A stretch of 64,000 nt of DNA from Chryseobacterium sp. FH1 (GCF_000735135.1 NZ_JPLZ01000003.1:124001-188000), one strand, 5' to 3'; numbered from the stretch's first letter, positions 1 to 8,549 are shown. Made by a program: numbers and translations. Notes: generated by a model not told the origin, from the letters alone.

Positions 1-123
1 GGACTTTCTTTAACCAAAAGAGTAGTGACAGAATATCACAGAGGCGAAGTGAAAATTGCCCATTCTGAAGTGGGGAAAGGAACGACTTTTAGGATTGTTT
101 TGAGGGAAGAGCAGAAAGGGTAA
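1..123 (+). CDS. Sensor histidine kinase, C-terminal end only (partial at left edge)
   Basis: The reading frame is open from the first base and ends at TAA 121-123. The 40 residues begin GLSLTKRVVTEYHRG and continue to GKGTTFRIVL. This fits the G2 box and final strand of a HATPase_c domain (family pattern GxGLGLxxxxxxxxxHxGxxxxxSxxGxGTxFxxxLP). It would be the ATP-binding end of a two-component sensor kinase. The sensor part lies outside the window, so the stimulus cannot be told. Sure of the fold, unsure of everything else. Confidence 0.75.
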   Translation, partial: GLSLTKRVVTEYHRGEVKIAHSEVGKGTTFRIVLREEQKG

Positions 124-139
124 ATCCATTTTTTAGTAT

Positions 140-1279
140 ATGAAGACATTCTGTCAAATACTTTTATTGATTATAATTTTAGTTTCTTGTAAATCTGAAA
201 AGCAAAAACAATTCGAAAAAGATATTATAGGAGAATGGAGTTTTGCAAAATATGTAGAATTGGAAAAACAAGAAAACTATAATCAGATTCTTGAAGAGCC
301 ACCTTCTCCATTTTTTAGAAATGTCGGAGGCTTTGTTTTTAAAGAAAATGGAACTTTAATGGATGAAACTGGATTTTTTGATTTTGATGAAGGAAAATCA
401 CGAGAGGAAAGAAGAATTTTGTACAAAGGAGATTCTACTAATTATAAAATTAATGATGACAGTTTGAAAATCTTTAACCCTATCGAAAAATCTTGGAATA
501 AATATAAAATTATCTCTGTTACTAATGACACTTTAACGCTTCAGAAGAATCAAGGCTATTACTTAAAGTATTACAAACAAACTTACAAACCAAAGCCAAA
601 TGAAACTTTCGATAAAATAATCATTTCGTCCTCTGGATGTTATGGGACCTGTGCTATACTGAGTGTTGAGTTCAATAAAAATGGAAAAGTGTTTTATTTA
701 GGCGAAAAATATAATACTGTAAATGGATTTTATACTTCGAATATCTCAAACTTCGAATATGAAAAAATTGAAAATTCATTTAAAAAAGCTAATATAATGA
801 AGCTGAAAAATTCATATTCAGATAGCGTGTCTGACTCAAATACAATAACAGTAACATTTGTGAAAGACAATAAAATTGTCAAAACTATTTCAGACTATGC
901 AAGCCAGGCTCCTCCTGAATTAATTATGGCTTACAGGAAAGCGATGTTTAAATATCAGTTAATAAAATTATCTAAATTTGAAACAAACAAAAATCTTGTA
1001 AATCCTACATTTTTCAATCTATATATTGGTGAAAAACTTATTTTTTTGGAGCAATCAGAAAGATTTCTACTGTTAAATGGAATTTTAAATGGTGAGAAAG
1101 TTCATATCAATATTAATGAGAAGTATAGATTAAAATTTTCTGATGTTGATAAAGATTTCACTATAAAAACAGACGGAAGATTCTATAAATATCAAAATCA
1201 AGTTTATGATATTGGATATAATTTTATCGAAATTAATAATTTAGAAAAAAGAACTTCACCATCTTGGTTTGTAGATTAA
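140..1279 (+). CDS. Lipoprotein with DUF6438 domain
   Basis: A 379-residue protein starting with a lipoprotein signal peptide (MKTFCQILLLIIILVSC, lipobox LVSC, Cys17), so it is probably anchored to a membrane. The middle part, about residues 155-270, starts IIISSSGCYGTCAILSVEF and has the GCxGTCxxxSVxxxxxG pattern of DUF6438, a Bacteroidota domain of unknown function. The N-terminal 120 residues (DIIGEWSFAKY) look like a small lipocalin-like beta domain; that is inference. It starts 16 bp after the histidine kinase, on the same strand. It is clearly AT-richer than the helicase gene that follows. No function is assigned. Confidence 0.7.
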   Translation: MKTFCQILLLIIILVSCKSEKQKQFEKDIIGEWSFAKYVELEKQENYNQILEEPPSPFFRNVGGFVFKENGTLMDETGFFDFDEGKSREERRILYKGDSTNYKINDDSLKIFNPIEKSWNKYKIISVTNDTLTLQKNQGYYLKYYKQTYKPKPNETFDKIIISSSGCYGTCAILSVEFNKNGKVFYLGEKYNTVNGFYTSNISNFEYEKIENSFKKANIMKLKNSYSDSVSDSNTITVTFVKDNKIVKTISDYASQAPPELIMAYRKAMFKYQLIKLSKFETNKNLVNPTFFNLYIGEKLIFLEQSERFLLLNGILNGEKVHININEKYRLKFSDVDKDFTIKTDGRFYKYQNQVYDIGYNFIEINNLEKRTSPSWFVD

Positions 1280-1302
1280 ATTCCTCTTGATTTCAAAATC
1301 CC

Positions 1303-1310
1303 TATCTTTG
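1303..1310 (+). promoter_or_regulatory. Probable Bacteroidota -7 promoter element (TATCTTTG)
   Basis: TATCTTTG matches the flavobacterial -7 consensus TAnnTTTG exactly and lies about 70 bp before the helicase start. No clear TTTG sits 19 bp upstream, so the -33 half is weak. The transcript would have a 5' leader of about 65 nt. Confidence 0.45.
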
Positions 1311-1380
1311 CCGATTGAAACAGAAAAGAAAGTCAACTTTCTAAGTTTCTCTTTACCACTTTAAAAATAAATTTTCCCAG

Positions 1381-2730
1381 ATGAAAACCACTTTTGCAGA
1401 CTTCGATTTACCGGAAAAGATTCTGGATGTTCTAGCCGATCTCAACCTTTTTGAACCAACGCCTATTCAGGAAAAAAGCATCGGACCGATACTTTCTGGA
1501 CGCGATGTGATGGGAATTGCCCAAACAGGAACAGGTAAAACTTTGGCCTACACACTTCCAGTTCTTAAAACCTGGAAATACAACAAATCTGGAAATCCAA
1601 CCGTCTTGGTTTTGGTTCCGACCAGAGAATTGGTGGTTCAGGTAACAGAAGTGATCACAAAAATGACGGAAAATCTGACCGCAAGAGTGATCGGAATCTA
1701 CGGTGGGAAAAACATCAATACTCAAAAATTATTGTTCAATGACGGTTGCGACATCTTGGTGGGAACGCCTGGTAGAGTAATGGATCTCGCGATTGACAAT
1801 GCAATTTCTTTGAAGGAAGTTGGCAAACTGATCATCGATGAGTTTGACGAAATGCTGAACCTTGGATTCCGTCCACAGCTCACGCACATCTTCGAAATGA
1901 TGAAGGAGAAAAGACAAAACATCCTTTTTTCTGCAACAATGACCGATGCTGTTGATGCTTTGCTGAACGAATATTTCGCTGGTCCGATTGAGATTTCACT
2001 GGCAAGATCAGGAACGCCTTTGGAGAAAATCGCGCAATCTGCAGTTCCGGTGGAGAACTTCAACACCAAACTGAATTTATTAATTCACCTTCTAAAAACA
2101 GAAACGGACTTAGAAAAAATTCTAATTTTCGCTAATAATAAAAAACACGCGGATCTCATCTTCGAAAAACTGAATGTCGAATTTCCAGACCAGTTTGGTG
2201 TCATCCATTCTAACAAATCTCAGAATTTCAGATTAAGAGTGATGCAGGAATTCACCAATGAAGAATTGCGAGGCGTGATCACGACGGATATTATGGCGAG
2301 AGGTCTGGATATTCCGGATATTTCACACGTTTTCAACTTTGAGGTTCCTGAGGTTCCAGAGCAATACATTCACAGGATCGGTAGAACGGGTCGTGCGGAC
2401 AAAGAAGGAATTTCCATCACGTTCTTTACCAAAAAAGAAGAAGCGCAACTTTTGGACATCGAACTTCTAATGGACAGAGAAATCAAGAAAACGGAATTCC
2501 CGGAAGCTGTGACGATTTCCAAAGTGAAGATCGCATCGGAACAAGAAGAAGTGAAGATGAAATTCTTGACCACAGCAAAACTCAACGAAGGCGAATCTGC
2601 TTTCCACGAGAAAAAAGCCAAGAACAAGAAAACCAATCTTGGAGGACCAAGCAAACGAAAAGAACCGAAGAAATTTGGGGCGAACAGAGCGCAGCAGAAG
2701 CAGAAATCTATTGCTAAGAGAAAGAAATAA
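1381..2730 (+). CDS. DEAD-box ATP-dependent RNA helicase
   Basis: ATP-dependent RNA-unwinding protein of the DEAD-box family, 449 residues, a normal length for an RhlE/DeaD-type core with a basic tail. Visible motifs in order: Q motif (FEPTPIQ), Walker A AQTGTGKT (residues 47-54), PTREL, TPGR, the motif II variant D153-E-F-D156 instead of DEAD, SAT, ARGLDIP and HRIGRTGR. The last 60 residues are Lys-rich, which is typical of an RNA-binding tail. The start ATG follows a TAnnTTTG box, and a strong hairpin terminator follows the stop. The final 153 bp occur again, diverged, at 4113-4265. RNA metabolism or ribosome assembly, perhaps in the cold, is the usual family role. Confidence 0.93.
   Translation: MKTTFADFDLPEKILDVLADLNLFEPTPIQEKSIGPILSGRDVMGIAQTGTGKTLAYTLPVLKTWKYNKSGNPTVLVLVPTRELVVQVTEVITKMTENLTARVIGIYGGKNINTQKLLFNDGCDILVGTPGRVMDLAIDNAISLKEVGKLIIDEFDEMLNLGFRPQLTHIFEMMKEKRQNILFSATMTDAVDALLNEYFAGPIEISLARSGTPLEKIAQSAVPVENFNTKLNLLIHLLKTETDLEKILIFANNKKHADLIFEKLNVEFPDQFGVIHSNKSQNFRLRVMQEFTNEELRGVITTDIMARGLDIPDISHVFNFEVPEVPEQYIHRIGRTGRADKEGISITFFTKKEEAQLLDIELLMDREIKKTEFPEAVTISKVKIASEQEEVKMKFLTTAKLNEGESAFHEKKAKNKKTNLGGPSKRKEPKKFGANRAQQKQKSIAKRKK
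2578..2730 (+). repeat. Direct repeat, copy A: 3' end of the helicase gene
   Basis: This stretch encodes the last 50 helicase residues plus stop. It aligns without gaps to 4113-4265, with 137 of 153 bases identical by my count. Most differences are at third codon positions, and 45 of 50 residues are the same. The two copies flank the T9SS protein gene at 2849-4087. Confidence 0.9.
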
Positions 2731-2732
2731 AC

Positions 2733-2770
2733 AAAAAAACGCCTCAGAATTTTCTGAGGCGTTTTTGTTT
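2733..2770 (+). terminator. Rho-independent terminator of the helicase gene
   Basis: GCCTCAGA and TCTGAGGC arms around a short T-rich loop form a GC-rich hairpin. It is preceded by A residues and followed by TTTTTGTTTT. It begins 2 bp after the helicase stop codon. Confidence 0.9.
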
Positions 2771-2848
2771 TACCTTAGAAATTCTTATCATATTTTAAAT
2801 TATGAATGGATTTTTTGTAATTTTATGAAAATACTAAAACTAATTCCC

Positions 2849-4087
2849 ATGAAAAATTTCCTAACAGCCATTTTAATATGGTTTTTCCACTTCAATTGTG
2901 CCGCACAATGGGTAGAGCTAAATTCAAATTTCAATAATAATTATTTTCACGATGTATATGCCGTAACTCCAAATGATGTTCTGGTCGTAGGAAGTAATGG
3001 TCTGATAATAAAATCTATAGATGGTGGCATGACTTGGCAACAGAAAGTTTCTGGCACATCGCAGACTCTGATCAAGATACAGTTTCCAACTCAGCAGACA
3101 GGATATATTATAGGAGACCAAAATAGGCTTTTAAAGACAACAGATAGCGGAGAAAATTGGTTACCAATTATAGTAGAAGATATCAACACCATTTATTCCT
3201 TATCTTGTATAAATGAAAATTTTATTTTTCTTTCAACAGACAAAGGGCTTGTAAAAAGCGAAAATGGTGGTGTGACATGGACAAATCCTAATGCTATTCC
3301 AATTTCGTTTTCTAATAATGTTTCAATGCAATTTGTAAATAAGGAAGTAGGTTTTGTAGGAAACAATTTAACAAATTTGGGAGAAACCAACGTCGTTAAA
3401 ACCACTGATGGTGGGATTTCTTGGGAGTCACTAAATACTAGGGCTCCTTTCCATTTTATAAATGAAAATATTGGGTTTTATTATTACTATGGTCTTTACA
3501 AAACAAGTAACGGTGGCGGTCAGTTTGATATGAGTCTTGAGTTTGGACGTCCAAATTTACGAGATATTTTTGCCGTTAGTGAAAATACTGTTTGGGGACT
3601 GATAGATGACCGAGCGTTAAATGGGGACACTTCAACTCAAGGAATTATCAAAATATCAACCACTGAGTCTGGCGAATACACAAAGGAGGTCTGGTTTGAT
3701 AACAGTTTTGATATTGATATGAATTCTATTCATTTTGCGAATGAAAATTGTGGCTATATCGTTGGCAAAAAATACGGACAAAGTAAAATCTGGAAGAACG
3801 CTAATGGAAGTAACACAACCTTAGATTCCAAAGAAATTGAATCTCAAAATGACATTAAAATATTTCCAAATCCTACTTCAGACAAATTAAATATTGCTAT
3901 AAAAAGTCAATTTTCAAAAGAATCTACGATAATAATCTCGGATATGTCTGGAAAGCTCGTTCATAATCAAAATTACACTGGCGCAAAAAAAGTTGTCATC
4001 AATGTTCAAAACTTTGCTAAAGGGACATATCTACTTACTATTAAAAATAAAGGACAAAGCTATTCGCAAAAGGTTATTATCAAATAA
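2849..4087 (+). CDS. Secreted YCF48/BNR-repeat protein with T9SS sorting domain
   Basis: I start the gene at ATG 2849, which gives a signal peptide (MKNFLTAILIWFFHFNCAAQ) and 412 residues; ATG 2825 is the alternative. The open frame continues upstream into the helicase but there has no signal peptide. The middle has repeated beta-propeller motifs of the YCF48/BNR kind (GGMTWQQ, SGENWLP, GGVTWTN, GGISWES). The last 75 residues are a type A T9SS sorting domain (IFPNPTSDKLNI ... YLLTIKN ... QKVIIK), so the protein should be exported through the type IX system and attached to or shed from the surface. The biochemical role is unknown. It lies between two copies of the helicase 3' end, which suggests that it was inserted. 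Confidence 0.85.
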   Translation: MKNFLTAILIWFFHFNCAAQWVELNSNFNNNYFHDVYAVTPNDVLVVGSNGLIIKSIDGGMTWQQKVSGTSQTLIKIQFPTQQTGYIIGDQNRLLKTTDSGENWLPIIVEDINTIYSLSCINENFIFLSTDKGLVKSENGGVTWTNPNAIPISFSNNVSMQFVNKEVGFVGNNLTNLGETNVVKTTDGGISWESLNTRAPFHFINENIGFYYYYGLYKTSNGGGQFDMSLEFGRPNLRDIFAVSENTVWGLIDDRALNGDTSTQGIIKISTTESGEYTKEVWFDNSFDIDMNSIHFANENCGYIVGKKYGQSKIWKNANGSNTTLDSKEIESQNDIKIFPNPTSDKLNIAIKSQFSKESTIIISDMSGKLVHNQNYTGAKKVVINVQNFAKGTYLLTIKNKGQSYSQKVIIK

Positions 4088-4106
4088 GAACCTACGTTCT
4101 TAACTA

Positions 4107-4265
4107 GCACAAAAACTCAACGAAGGCGAATCTGCTTTCCACGAGAAAAAAGACAAGAACAAGAAAAAAAATCTCGACGGACCAAGCAAGCGAAAAGCTC
4201 CTAAGAAATTTGGTGCCAACAGAGTTCAGCAGAAGCAGAAGTCTATTGCGAAGAGAAAGAAATAA
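4107..4265 (+). pseudogene. Orphan copy of the helicase C-terminal tail (direct repeat, copy B)
   Basis: A frame with no start codon encodes a Lys-rich tail beginning AQKLNEGESAFHEKK and ending QKQKSIAKRKK-stop. It matches the C-terminus of the helicase at 1381-2730 over 50 residues with five changes (A to D, T to K, G to D, E to A, A to V). The alignable block is 4113-4265; upstream of about 4107 nothing resembles the helicase. It has its own terminator. Seven of the twelve differing codons are synonymous, as expected if both copies evolved as coding sequence before one was cut off. It is a remnant and not a gene. Confidence 0.88.
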
Positions 4266-4299
4266 AAAAAGAGATTCCAAATTTGGAATCTCTTTTTTT
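4266..4299 (+). terminator. Rho-independent terminator after the helicase-tail remnant
   Basis: GAGATTCC and GGAATCTC arms enclose AAATTT, with A residues before and a run of seven T after. It differs in sequence from the terminator at 2733-2770 but sits in the same place relative to the repeated tail. Confidence 0.88.
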
Positions 4300-4308
4300 G
4301 TGTTGTTT

Positions 4309-4677
4309 TTAAAAATTTTGTCGTTCTAAAATTTGTCCTAAATGAATAGTGAAATCTCTTTTTAATTCAATTTTTTTAACTTCAATTATCATACGTCTTG
4401 CACCGGCGTGATAACCTTCTTGGAGTATTGCACTCTTGTAATTTTTAAAACTTATTATTTCTCCGGTCTTTTTATCAATATTGCAAAATCTTGATTTATA
4501 AAATTGCGAGCCGTCTCTGTATTCCTCTGTTTTAGAACCGTTTTCAATTTTATTAAACCAAACACTTTGCATTACAAGGTATAATGGTTTTTGTTGCTCT
4601 TTGGTTTCGAGTGAAATATCTTTTGATTGTGCGGAACTAGAAAAATTTAATCTTCTTTTAGTTAAAGCTTTTTTCAT
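4309..4677 (-). CDS. ASCH-domain (PUA-like) protein
   Basis: A 122-residue protein. From about residue 30 it shows the ASCH pattern: a hydrophobic strand (LYLVMQSVWFNKI), then NGSKTEEYRDGS (the family G-x-K-x-x-E-x-R element), then a GYHAGARRMIIEVKKIE segment and a final FTIHLGQILE strand. ASCH domains are RNA-binding beta-barrels related to PUA; some act as nucleases or in RNA modification. The N-terminal 30 residues are basic and polar with no signal peptide, so it is probably cytoplasmic. It stands alone, convergent with the helicase-tail remnant. The fold is fairly clear, but the function is not. Confidence 0.6.
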   Translation of the reverse strand: MKKALTKRRLNFSSSAQSKDISLETKEQQKPLYLVMQSVWFNKIENGSKTEEYRDGSQFYKSRFCNIDKKTGEIISFKNYKSAILQEGYHAGARRMIIEVKKIELKRDFTIHLGQILERQNF

Positions 4678-4730
4678 TTTATCAGTTATTAATTTTTAAC
4701 AAATAAAACAAAAATTAATTTGATAATGAA

Positions 4731-6041
4731 CTAACTCCTGATCCACTTCCAAATCTCCTTCAAAGTCGCCTTGTTCCCATACATCAAAATCCCGACTCTA
4801 TAAATTTTAGACGCAATGAAAACCATTAGTAGAGTTGAAGCAATCAACAAAAATATCGACAACAAAATCTCCCAAAGCGGAACCCCAAACGGAATCCTCG
4901 CAATCATCGCAACTGGCGAAGTAAACGGAATAATCGATAACCAAAAAGCCATCGGCCCATCCGGATTATTCATTATCGTGAAACTTCCGTAAAGTCCCAA
5001 CATCAGCGGGACAACAGCAAACAAAGTAAATTGTTGCGTCTCAGTTTCATTGTCCACAGCACTTCCAATCGCCGCGTACATCGAACTGTAAAAGATGTAA
5101 CCGAACAAAAAGAAGAACACAAAAACGCCGATAATTCCAACATAATTCATATCCAGAAGAATGTGCGAAACCTCCGTCGCAATCTGCTGAATGTCCAGAT
5201 TTTTAAGAACGCCTTCTTCTCCAGCTGGAATATTTTTCTGCATCGCCGAGAATCCTGTATTCAGGAAAATCGCCGCCGTTACGGTCATTGCAATCCAGAC
5301 GATAAACTGCGTCAATGCCACCAAAGTTACACCCAGAATTTTCCCCATCATCAATTCAAAAGGTTTGACAGATGAAATGATAATTTCCACAACACGGTTA
5401 TTTTTCTCTTCCAAAACGCTTCGCATCACACGAACGCCGTAGATGATGATGAACATAAACACCACATACATCAATCCCATACTCAGAGCGGTTTTGATGC
5501 CAAAAGCCAGGTCACTTTCAGGCTTGTCGCTTTCCGTCACGTTTTGCGAAATCAGTTTAAAATTCTTGTCAAGATTCACAATTCTGTCTTCCTTGATTCC
5601 AAGTTGTTTGATTTTTTCTTTTTTCAGAATATTACTCAAATCAGCCGAAACCAAACTTTTTGTATCCATCCCGACCTTCTTGTTGGTCAACAGTTTTGTC
5701 CCACTTTCCAACGCGTCAAAATTGGTATCTTTCAATTCCGGGATGATGAGCAAACCATCTGTCCCCTTCAAATCTTTCAGGTTTTTGACGAGTGCATTTT
5801 CCGTATTTTCAGGCACAAAAGTATAAGTGATTTCTTTCGTCGATTTCAATTGACCAGCGAAAAGTCCGCTTTTGTCCACCACATCAAAATGATATTCCGC
5901 TTCGTTCGCCTTGAACATAAAACCAATCAAAACCCCAAAACCAACCATCAAAAGTGGCGCAAGAATCGTCAGAATAATAAAAGATTTCTTCTTGACCTGC
6001 GTCAAAAATTCCCTCTTGGTAATTAAATATATATTTTTCAT
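4731..6041 (-). CDS. ABC-2 type transporter permease (NatB-like)
   Basis: Membrane subunit of an ABC exporter, 436 residues. It has one transmembrane helix near residues 20-40 (SFIILTILAPLLMVGFGVLIGF) and a large extracytoplasmic domain to about residue 180. A cluster of five or so helices at the C-terminus contains the ABC-2 signature region (VRVMRSVLEEKNNRVVEIIISSVKPFELMMGKILG). The layout matches NatB/YhaP-type permeases of sodium or drug exporters. It is downstream of its ATPase (6177-7082) with a 135-bp gap holding a hairpin pair. The substrate is unknown. Confidence 0.88.
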   Translation of the reverse strand: MKNIYLITKREFLTQVKKKSFIILTILAPLLMVGFGVLIGFMFKANEAEYHFDVVDKSGLFAGQLKSTKEITYTFVPENTENALVKNLKDLKGTDGLLIIPELKDTNFDALESGTKLLTNKKVGMDTKSLVSADLSNILKKEKIKQLGIKEDRIVNLDKNFKLISQNVTESDKPESDLAFGIKTALSMGLMYVVFMFIIIYGVRVMRSVLEEKNNRVVEIIISSVKPFELMMGKILGVTLVALTQFIVWIAMTVTAAIFLNTGFSAMQKNIPAGEEGVLKNLDIQQIATEVSHILLDMNYVGIIGVFVFFFLFGYIFYSSMYAAIGSAVDNETETQQFTLFAVVPLMLGLYGSFTIMNNPDGPMAFWLSIIPFTSPVAMIARIPFGVPLWEILLSIFLLIASTLLMVFIASKIYRVGILMYGNKATLKEIWKWIRS

Positions 6042-6065
6042 TGAATTTCTTTGTATTAAATTAAT

Positions 6066-6174
6066 TTTCTTCGTTTACCCCAATTCTAAAGAGAGCGAAG
6101 AAACCTAGCGAAGTGGTTCGACGAAGTCAAAATCAATTTACTCCCTTTAGGGTTGGGGAAATAAATTGATTTTG
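6066..6174. repeat. Divergent pair of core-conserved hairpins (locus 1)
   Basis: Two hairpins point away from each other. The first has 8-bp arms (TTTCTTCG 6066-6073, CGAAGAAA 6096-6103) around a reversed core. The second has 13-bp perfect arms (6128-6140 and 6162-6174) around CTCCCTTTAGGGTTGGGGA. The core recurs at 30286-30384 with different stems in the same divergent arrangement. The pair lies between the ATPase and permease genes of one operon, so it would be part of their mRNA. Confidence 0.75.
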
Positions 6175-6176
6175 TG

Positions 6177-7082
6177 TTATTCCTTCACCGCATTAATGAA
6201 AACCTCATTCATACTAGGAATCTTCTCGTTGAAAGTCCGTATCGTTCCCGTTTTCACCAAATCGTGAAGCAGGATATTTTGATTCTCAGAATTTTTCAGT
6301 TCAAAATGAAACAAACCATTGTTGGTCGTCATATTTTCGATTTGATATTTTCTCGTCAGTTCCTCCAGACTTTCCGCATTCGTGTCCGCCAAAACCACAG
6401 AGAAAACATTTTGTTTGAATTGCTCGCGAACATCAAAAACTTTCCCGTCCAAAACTTTCTTAGAATTGTTGATGAGCGCCACAAAATCACACATTTCCTC
6501 CACACTTTCCATTCGGTGCGTAGATAGGATGATGGTCGTTCCCTCATTTTTTAGCCGAATGATTTGGTCTTTGATGAGGTTCGCATTCACAGGGTCAAAA
6601 CCCGAAAAAGGCTCATCCAGAATCAGCAATTTCGGGCGGTGCAAAACCGTCACCACAAACTGGATTTTCTGCGCCATCCCTTTCGAAAGTTCGCTCAGTT
6701 TCTTCTTCCACCATTGGTCGATGTTCAGTTGCTCAAACCAGAATTTAGCCTGCGAAAGTGCCTCCGCACGCGACATTCCTTTCAACTCGCCAAAATACAA
6801 AAGCTGGTCGCCCACCGTCATATTCTTGTAAAGTCCGCGCTCCTCCGGCATATAGCCGATGTTTCGGATGTGCTCCGGATTCAGTTCCTGGCCGTCAATC
6901 CAAACCTTTCCTTCATCTGCCTGCGTGATTTGGTTGATGATTCGGATAAACGAAGTTTTTCCCGCGCCATTCGGACCCAAAAGCCCATAAATACTCGCCG
7001 TAGGCACATCGATAGAAAAATCCTGAAGCGCAATTTTCTTCCCCGCGTTATATGTTTTTTTGATATTTTCAGCTTTCAGCAT
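6177..7082 (-). CDS. ABC transporter ATP-binding protein (NatA-like)
   Basis: ATPase subunit that drives the exporter encoded just downstream. I choose the start at 7082 (MLKAENIKKTYNAG), because the extra 22 codons upstream encode no conserved sequence; this gives 301 residues. Motifs: Walker A GLLGPNGAGKTS (about residues 36-47), signature LSKGMAQK, Walker B LLILDEPFSGFDP and the H-loop STHRMESV. A C-terminal 80-residue accessory domain ends VFINAVKE. The pair NatA/NatB is the closest recognised family. It would form the inner-membrane complex with two permease copies. Confidence 0.9.
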   Translation of the reverse strand: MLKAENIKKTYNAGKKIALQDFSIDVPTASIYGLLGPNGAGKTSFIRIINQITQADEGKVWIDGQELNPEHIRNIGYMPEERGLYKNMTVGDQLLYFGELKGMSRAEALSQAKFWFEQLNIDQWWKKKLSELSKGMAQKIQFVVTVLHRPKLLILDEPFSGFDPVNANLIKDQIIRLKNEGTTIILSTHRMESVEEMCDFVALINNSKKVLDGKVFDVREQFKQNVFSVVLADTNAESLEELTRKYQIENMTTNNGLFHFELKNSENQNILLHDLVKTGTIRTFNEKIPSMNEVFINAVKE

Positions 7083-7156
7083 TGATAATTTGTAATTAAA
7101 AATGAATAAATAATATTGAGGAGCAAGACGATTTCCCCTTCGATTCACCTGTCCAA

Positions 7157-7215
7157 CCCGCTTTCCGTTGCAATCTTTTTTTTCAAAAAAGGATTTCCAC
7201 TACAATCGGGGCTAT
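7157..7215. repeat. Dispersed intergenic repeat, copy 1
   Basis: Contains CTTTCCGTTGCAATC, a T-run and A-run, then GGATTTCCACTACAATC and GGGGCT. The same order (GGCTATCCGCTACTATC, T-run/A-run, GGATATCCACTACTATC, GGGCT) is found at 17377-17467. Each copy also holds an internal direct repeat. Confidence 0.6.
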
Positions 7216-7312
7216 GTTGAGGTTTCGTCTTTCCATCGACGATTTTTAAAACCACACAAAATTAGTTCATTAATCTCAAAAATGTTACAGAAAAAGTTGT
7301 TTTAATCACTCC

Positions 7313-7392
7313 AGCCTTGTCAAGGTTCAAAACCTTGACAAGGCTTTCCAACCAGCTTCAAACCTTCAAGGTTTCTAAAACCTTGAAGGTTT
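7313..7392. repeat. Two perfect 15-bp-arm stem-loops in tandem
   Basis: Stem-loop 1: AGCCTTGTCAAGGTT (7313-7327), a 3-nt loop and its exact complement (7331-7345). Stem-loop 2: AAACCTTCAAGGTTT (7360-7374), loop CTA and its exact complement (7378-7392). The two are related in sequence. Each 15-bp arm is itself close to a palindrome (AACCTT/AAGGTT), as in REP-like elements. Confidence 0.8.
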
Positions 7393-7493
7393 AGTAAATC
7401 AACTTTCACGAAGCCTTATTAATTCTTAAATTAGCCAACCAAAACCAATCCGCCAAAGCTAACAGCCAAAAGCCGATTGCCAAAAGCAACACT

Positions 7494-8549
7494 ATGACTC
7501 AAGAATTTTTGGGAAATTCCCAGTTCAACATATCAAACCAAGCGGTTTCCGCAAGCTGTCCGTCCAATATCGCATTGATAAAATATTGGGGAAAATACGA
7601 AAACCAAATTCCCGCAAATCCCAGCATCAGCTATACACTGAACCATTGCCGAACCAACACTACAATGGAATTTATTGCTGGAGAAGAATTCTCGGTTCAA
7701 ACTTTTCTTGCAGGAAATGAAGAACAAAAATTCGCCGAGAAAATCGAAAAATATTTCAAAAACATCGAACAATATCTCCCTTGGATTCTGAAAGGAAAAT
7801 ACATCATCAAAACAGAAAATACCTTTCCGCACAGTTCAGGAATTGCAAGTTCTGCTTCTGGTTTCGGAGCGATTGCAAAATGTCTGATGAATCTGGATGA
7901 TATTTTTTCAGGAAATTCAGATTTCAATTTTAAAACCAAAAAAGAAAGTTTCCTCGCAAGATTAGGAAGTGGAAGTGCTTCAAGAAGTCTTTACGAAGGT
8001 TTGGTCGTTTGGGGAAAAACAGAAGAAGTCGAAGGCAGTTCAGATTTGTTCGCTGTTCCTTATAACAACAACGAAATCCATCCAATCTTCAAAAACTTCC
8101 ACGATTGGGTTTTGCTCATTCACGAAGGTCAGAAATCTGTTTCATCTACCGTTGGTCACGGCTTGATGAACACCAATCCTTACGCCGAAAGACGTTTCCA
8201 GGAAGCGCACGAAAACTTCGCAAAACTGAAAACCATCCTCGCAACAGGCGATATGGAAGGCTTCATCAAACTTGTAGAGCACGAAGCGTTGACACTTCAC
8301 GCAATGATGATGATGAGCGAACCAGCTTTCATCCTGATGCAAACCGGAACGTTGCAGGTCATCAATAAAATCTGGGAATTCAGAAAAATCACAGGTTTGG
8401 CTTTGTTCTTCACCCTAGATGCTGGCGCAAATGTCCATTTACTTTTCCCGAATGATATTGATAACAAAAGAATCACAGATTTCATCACCACAGAACTGAT
8501 TCCGTTGACACAGAAAGGTGGCGTTGTGAAGGATGTGATGAGATTTTAA
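7494..8549 (+). CDS. mvaD: Diphosphomevalonate decarboxylase
   Basis: GHMP-family enzyme that makes isopentenyl diphosphate by ATP-dependent decarboxylation of mevalonate diphosphate, the last step of the mevalonate pathway. It has 351 residues, near the usual length. It shows SCPSNIALIKYWGKY, NPSISYTLN, the ATP-binding loop PHSSGIASSASGFGAIAKCL (about residues 112-131), SGSASRSLYEGLVVW and a C-terminal FTLDAGANVHLLF. It is the only mevalonate gene in the window; the presence of this pathway fits Flavobacteriia. The ATG at 7494 follows an AGCCAAAAGC-rich stretch without a Shine-Dalgarno site. Confidence 0.93.
   Translation: MTQEFLGNSQFNISNQAVSASCPSNIALIKYWGKYENQIPANPSISYTLNHCRTNTTMEFIAGEEFSVQTFLAGNEEQKFAEKIEKYFKNIEQYLPWILKGKYIIKTENTFPHSSGIASSASGFGAIAKCLMNLDDIFSGNSDFNFKTKKESFLARLGSGSASRSLYEGLVVWGKTEEVEGSSDLFAVPYNNNEIHPIFKNFHDWVLLIHEGQKSVSSTVGHGLMNTNPYAERRFQEAHENFAKLKTILATGDMEGFIKLVEHEALTLHAMMMMSEPAFILMQTGTLQVINKIWEFRKITGLALFFTLDAGANVHLLFPNDIDNKRITDFITTELIPLTQKGGVVKDVMRF

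Larger units (their letters stand above)
7083..7493. other. 410-bp intergenic region with two repeat types
   Basis: There is no convincing gene. It holds a dispersed repeat (7157-7215) and two perfect stem-loops (7313-7392). Just before mvaD lies an AGCCAAAAGC-rich stretch (7465-7492) similar to 16867-16892. Promoters for the two divergent neighbours must be here, but I see no strong TAnnTTTG match. Confidence 0.5.

Noticed and set aside
2639-2848. N-terminal extension of the T9SS gene into the helicase
   Set aside because: The frame overlaps helicase codons and a terminator and would hide the signal peptide that begins at 2849.
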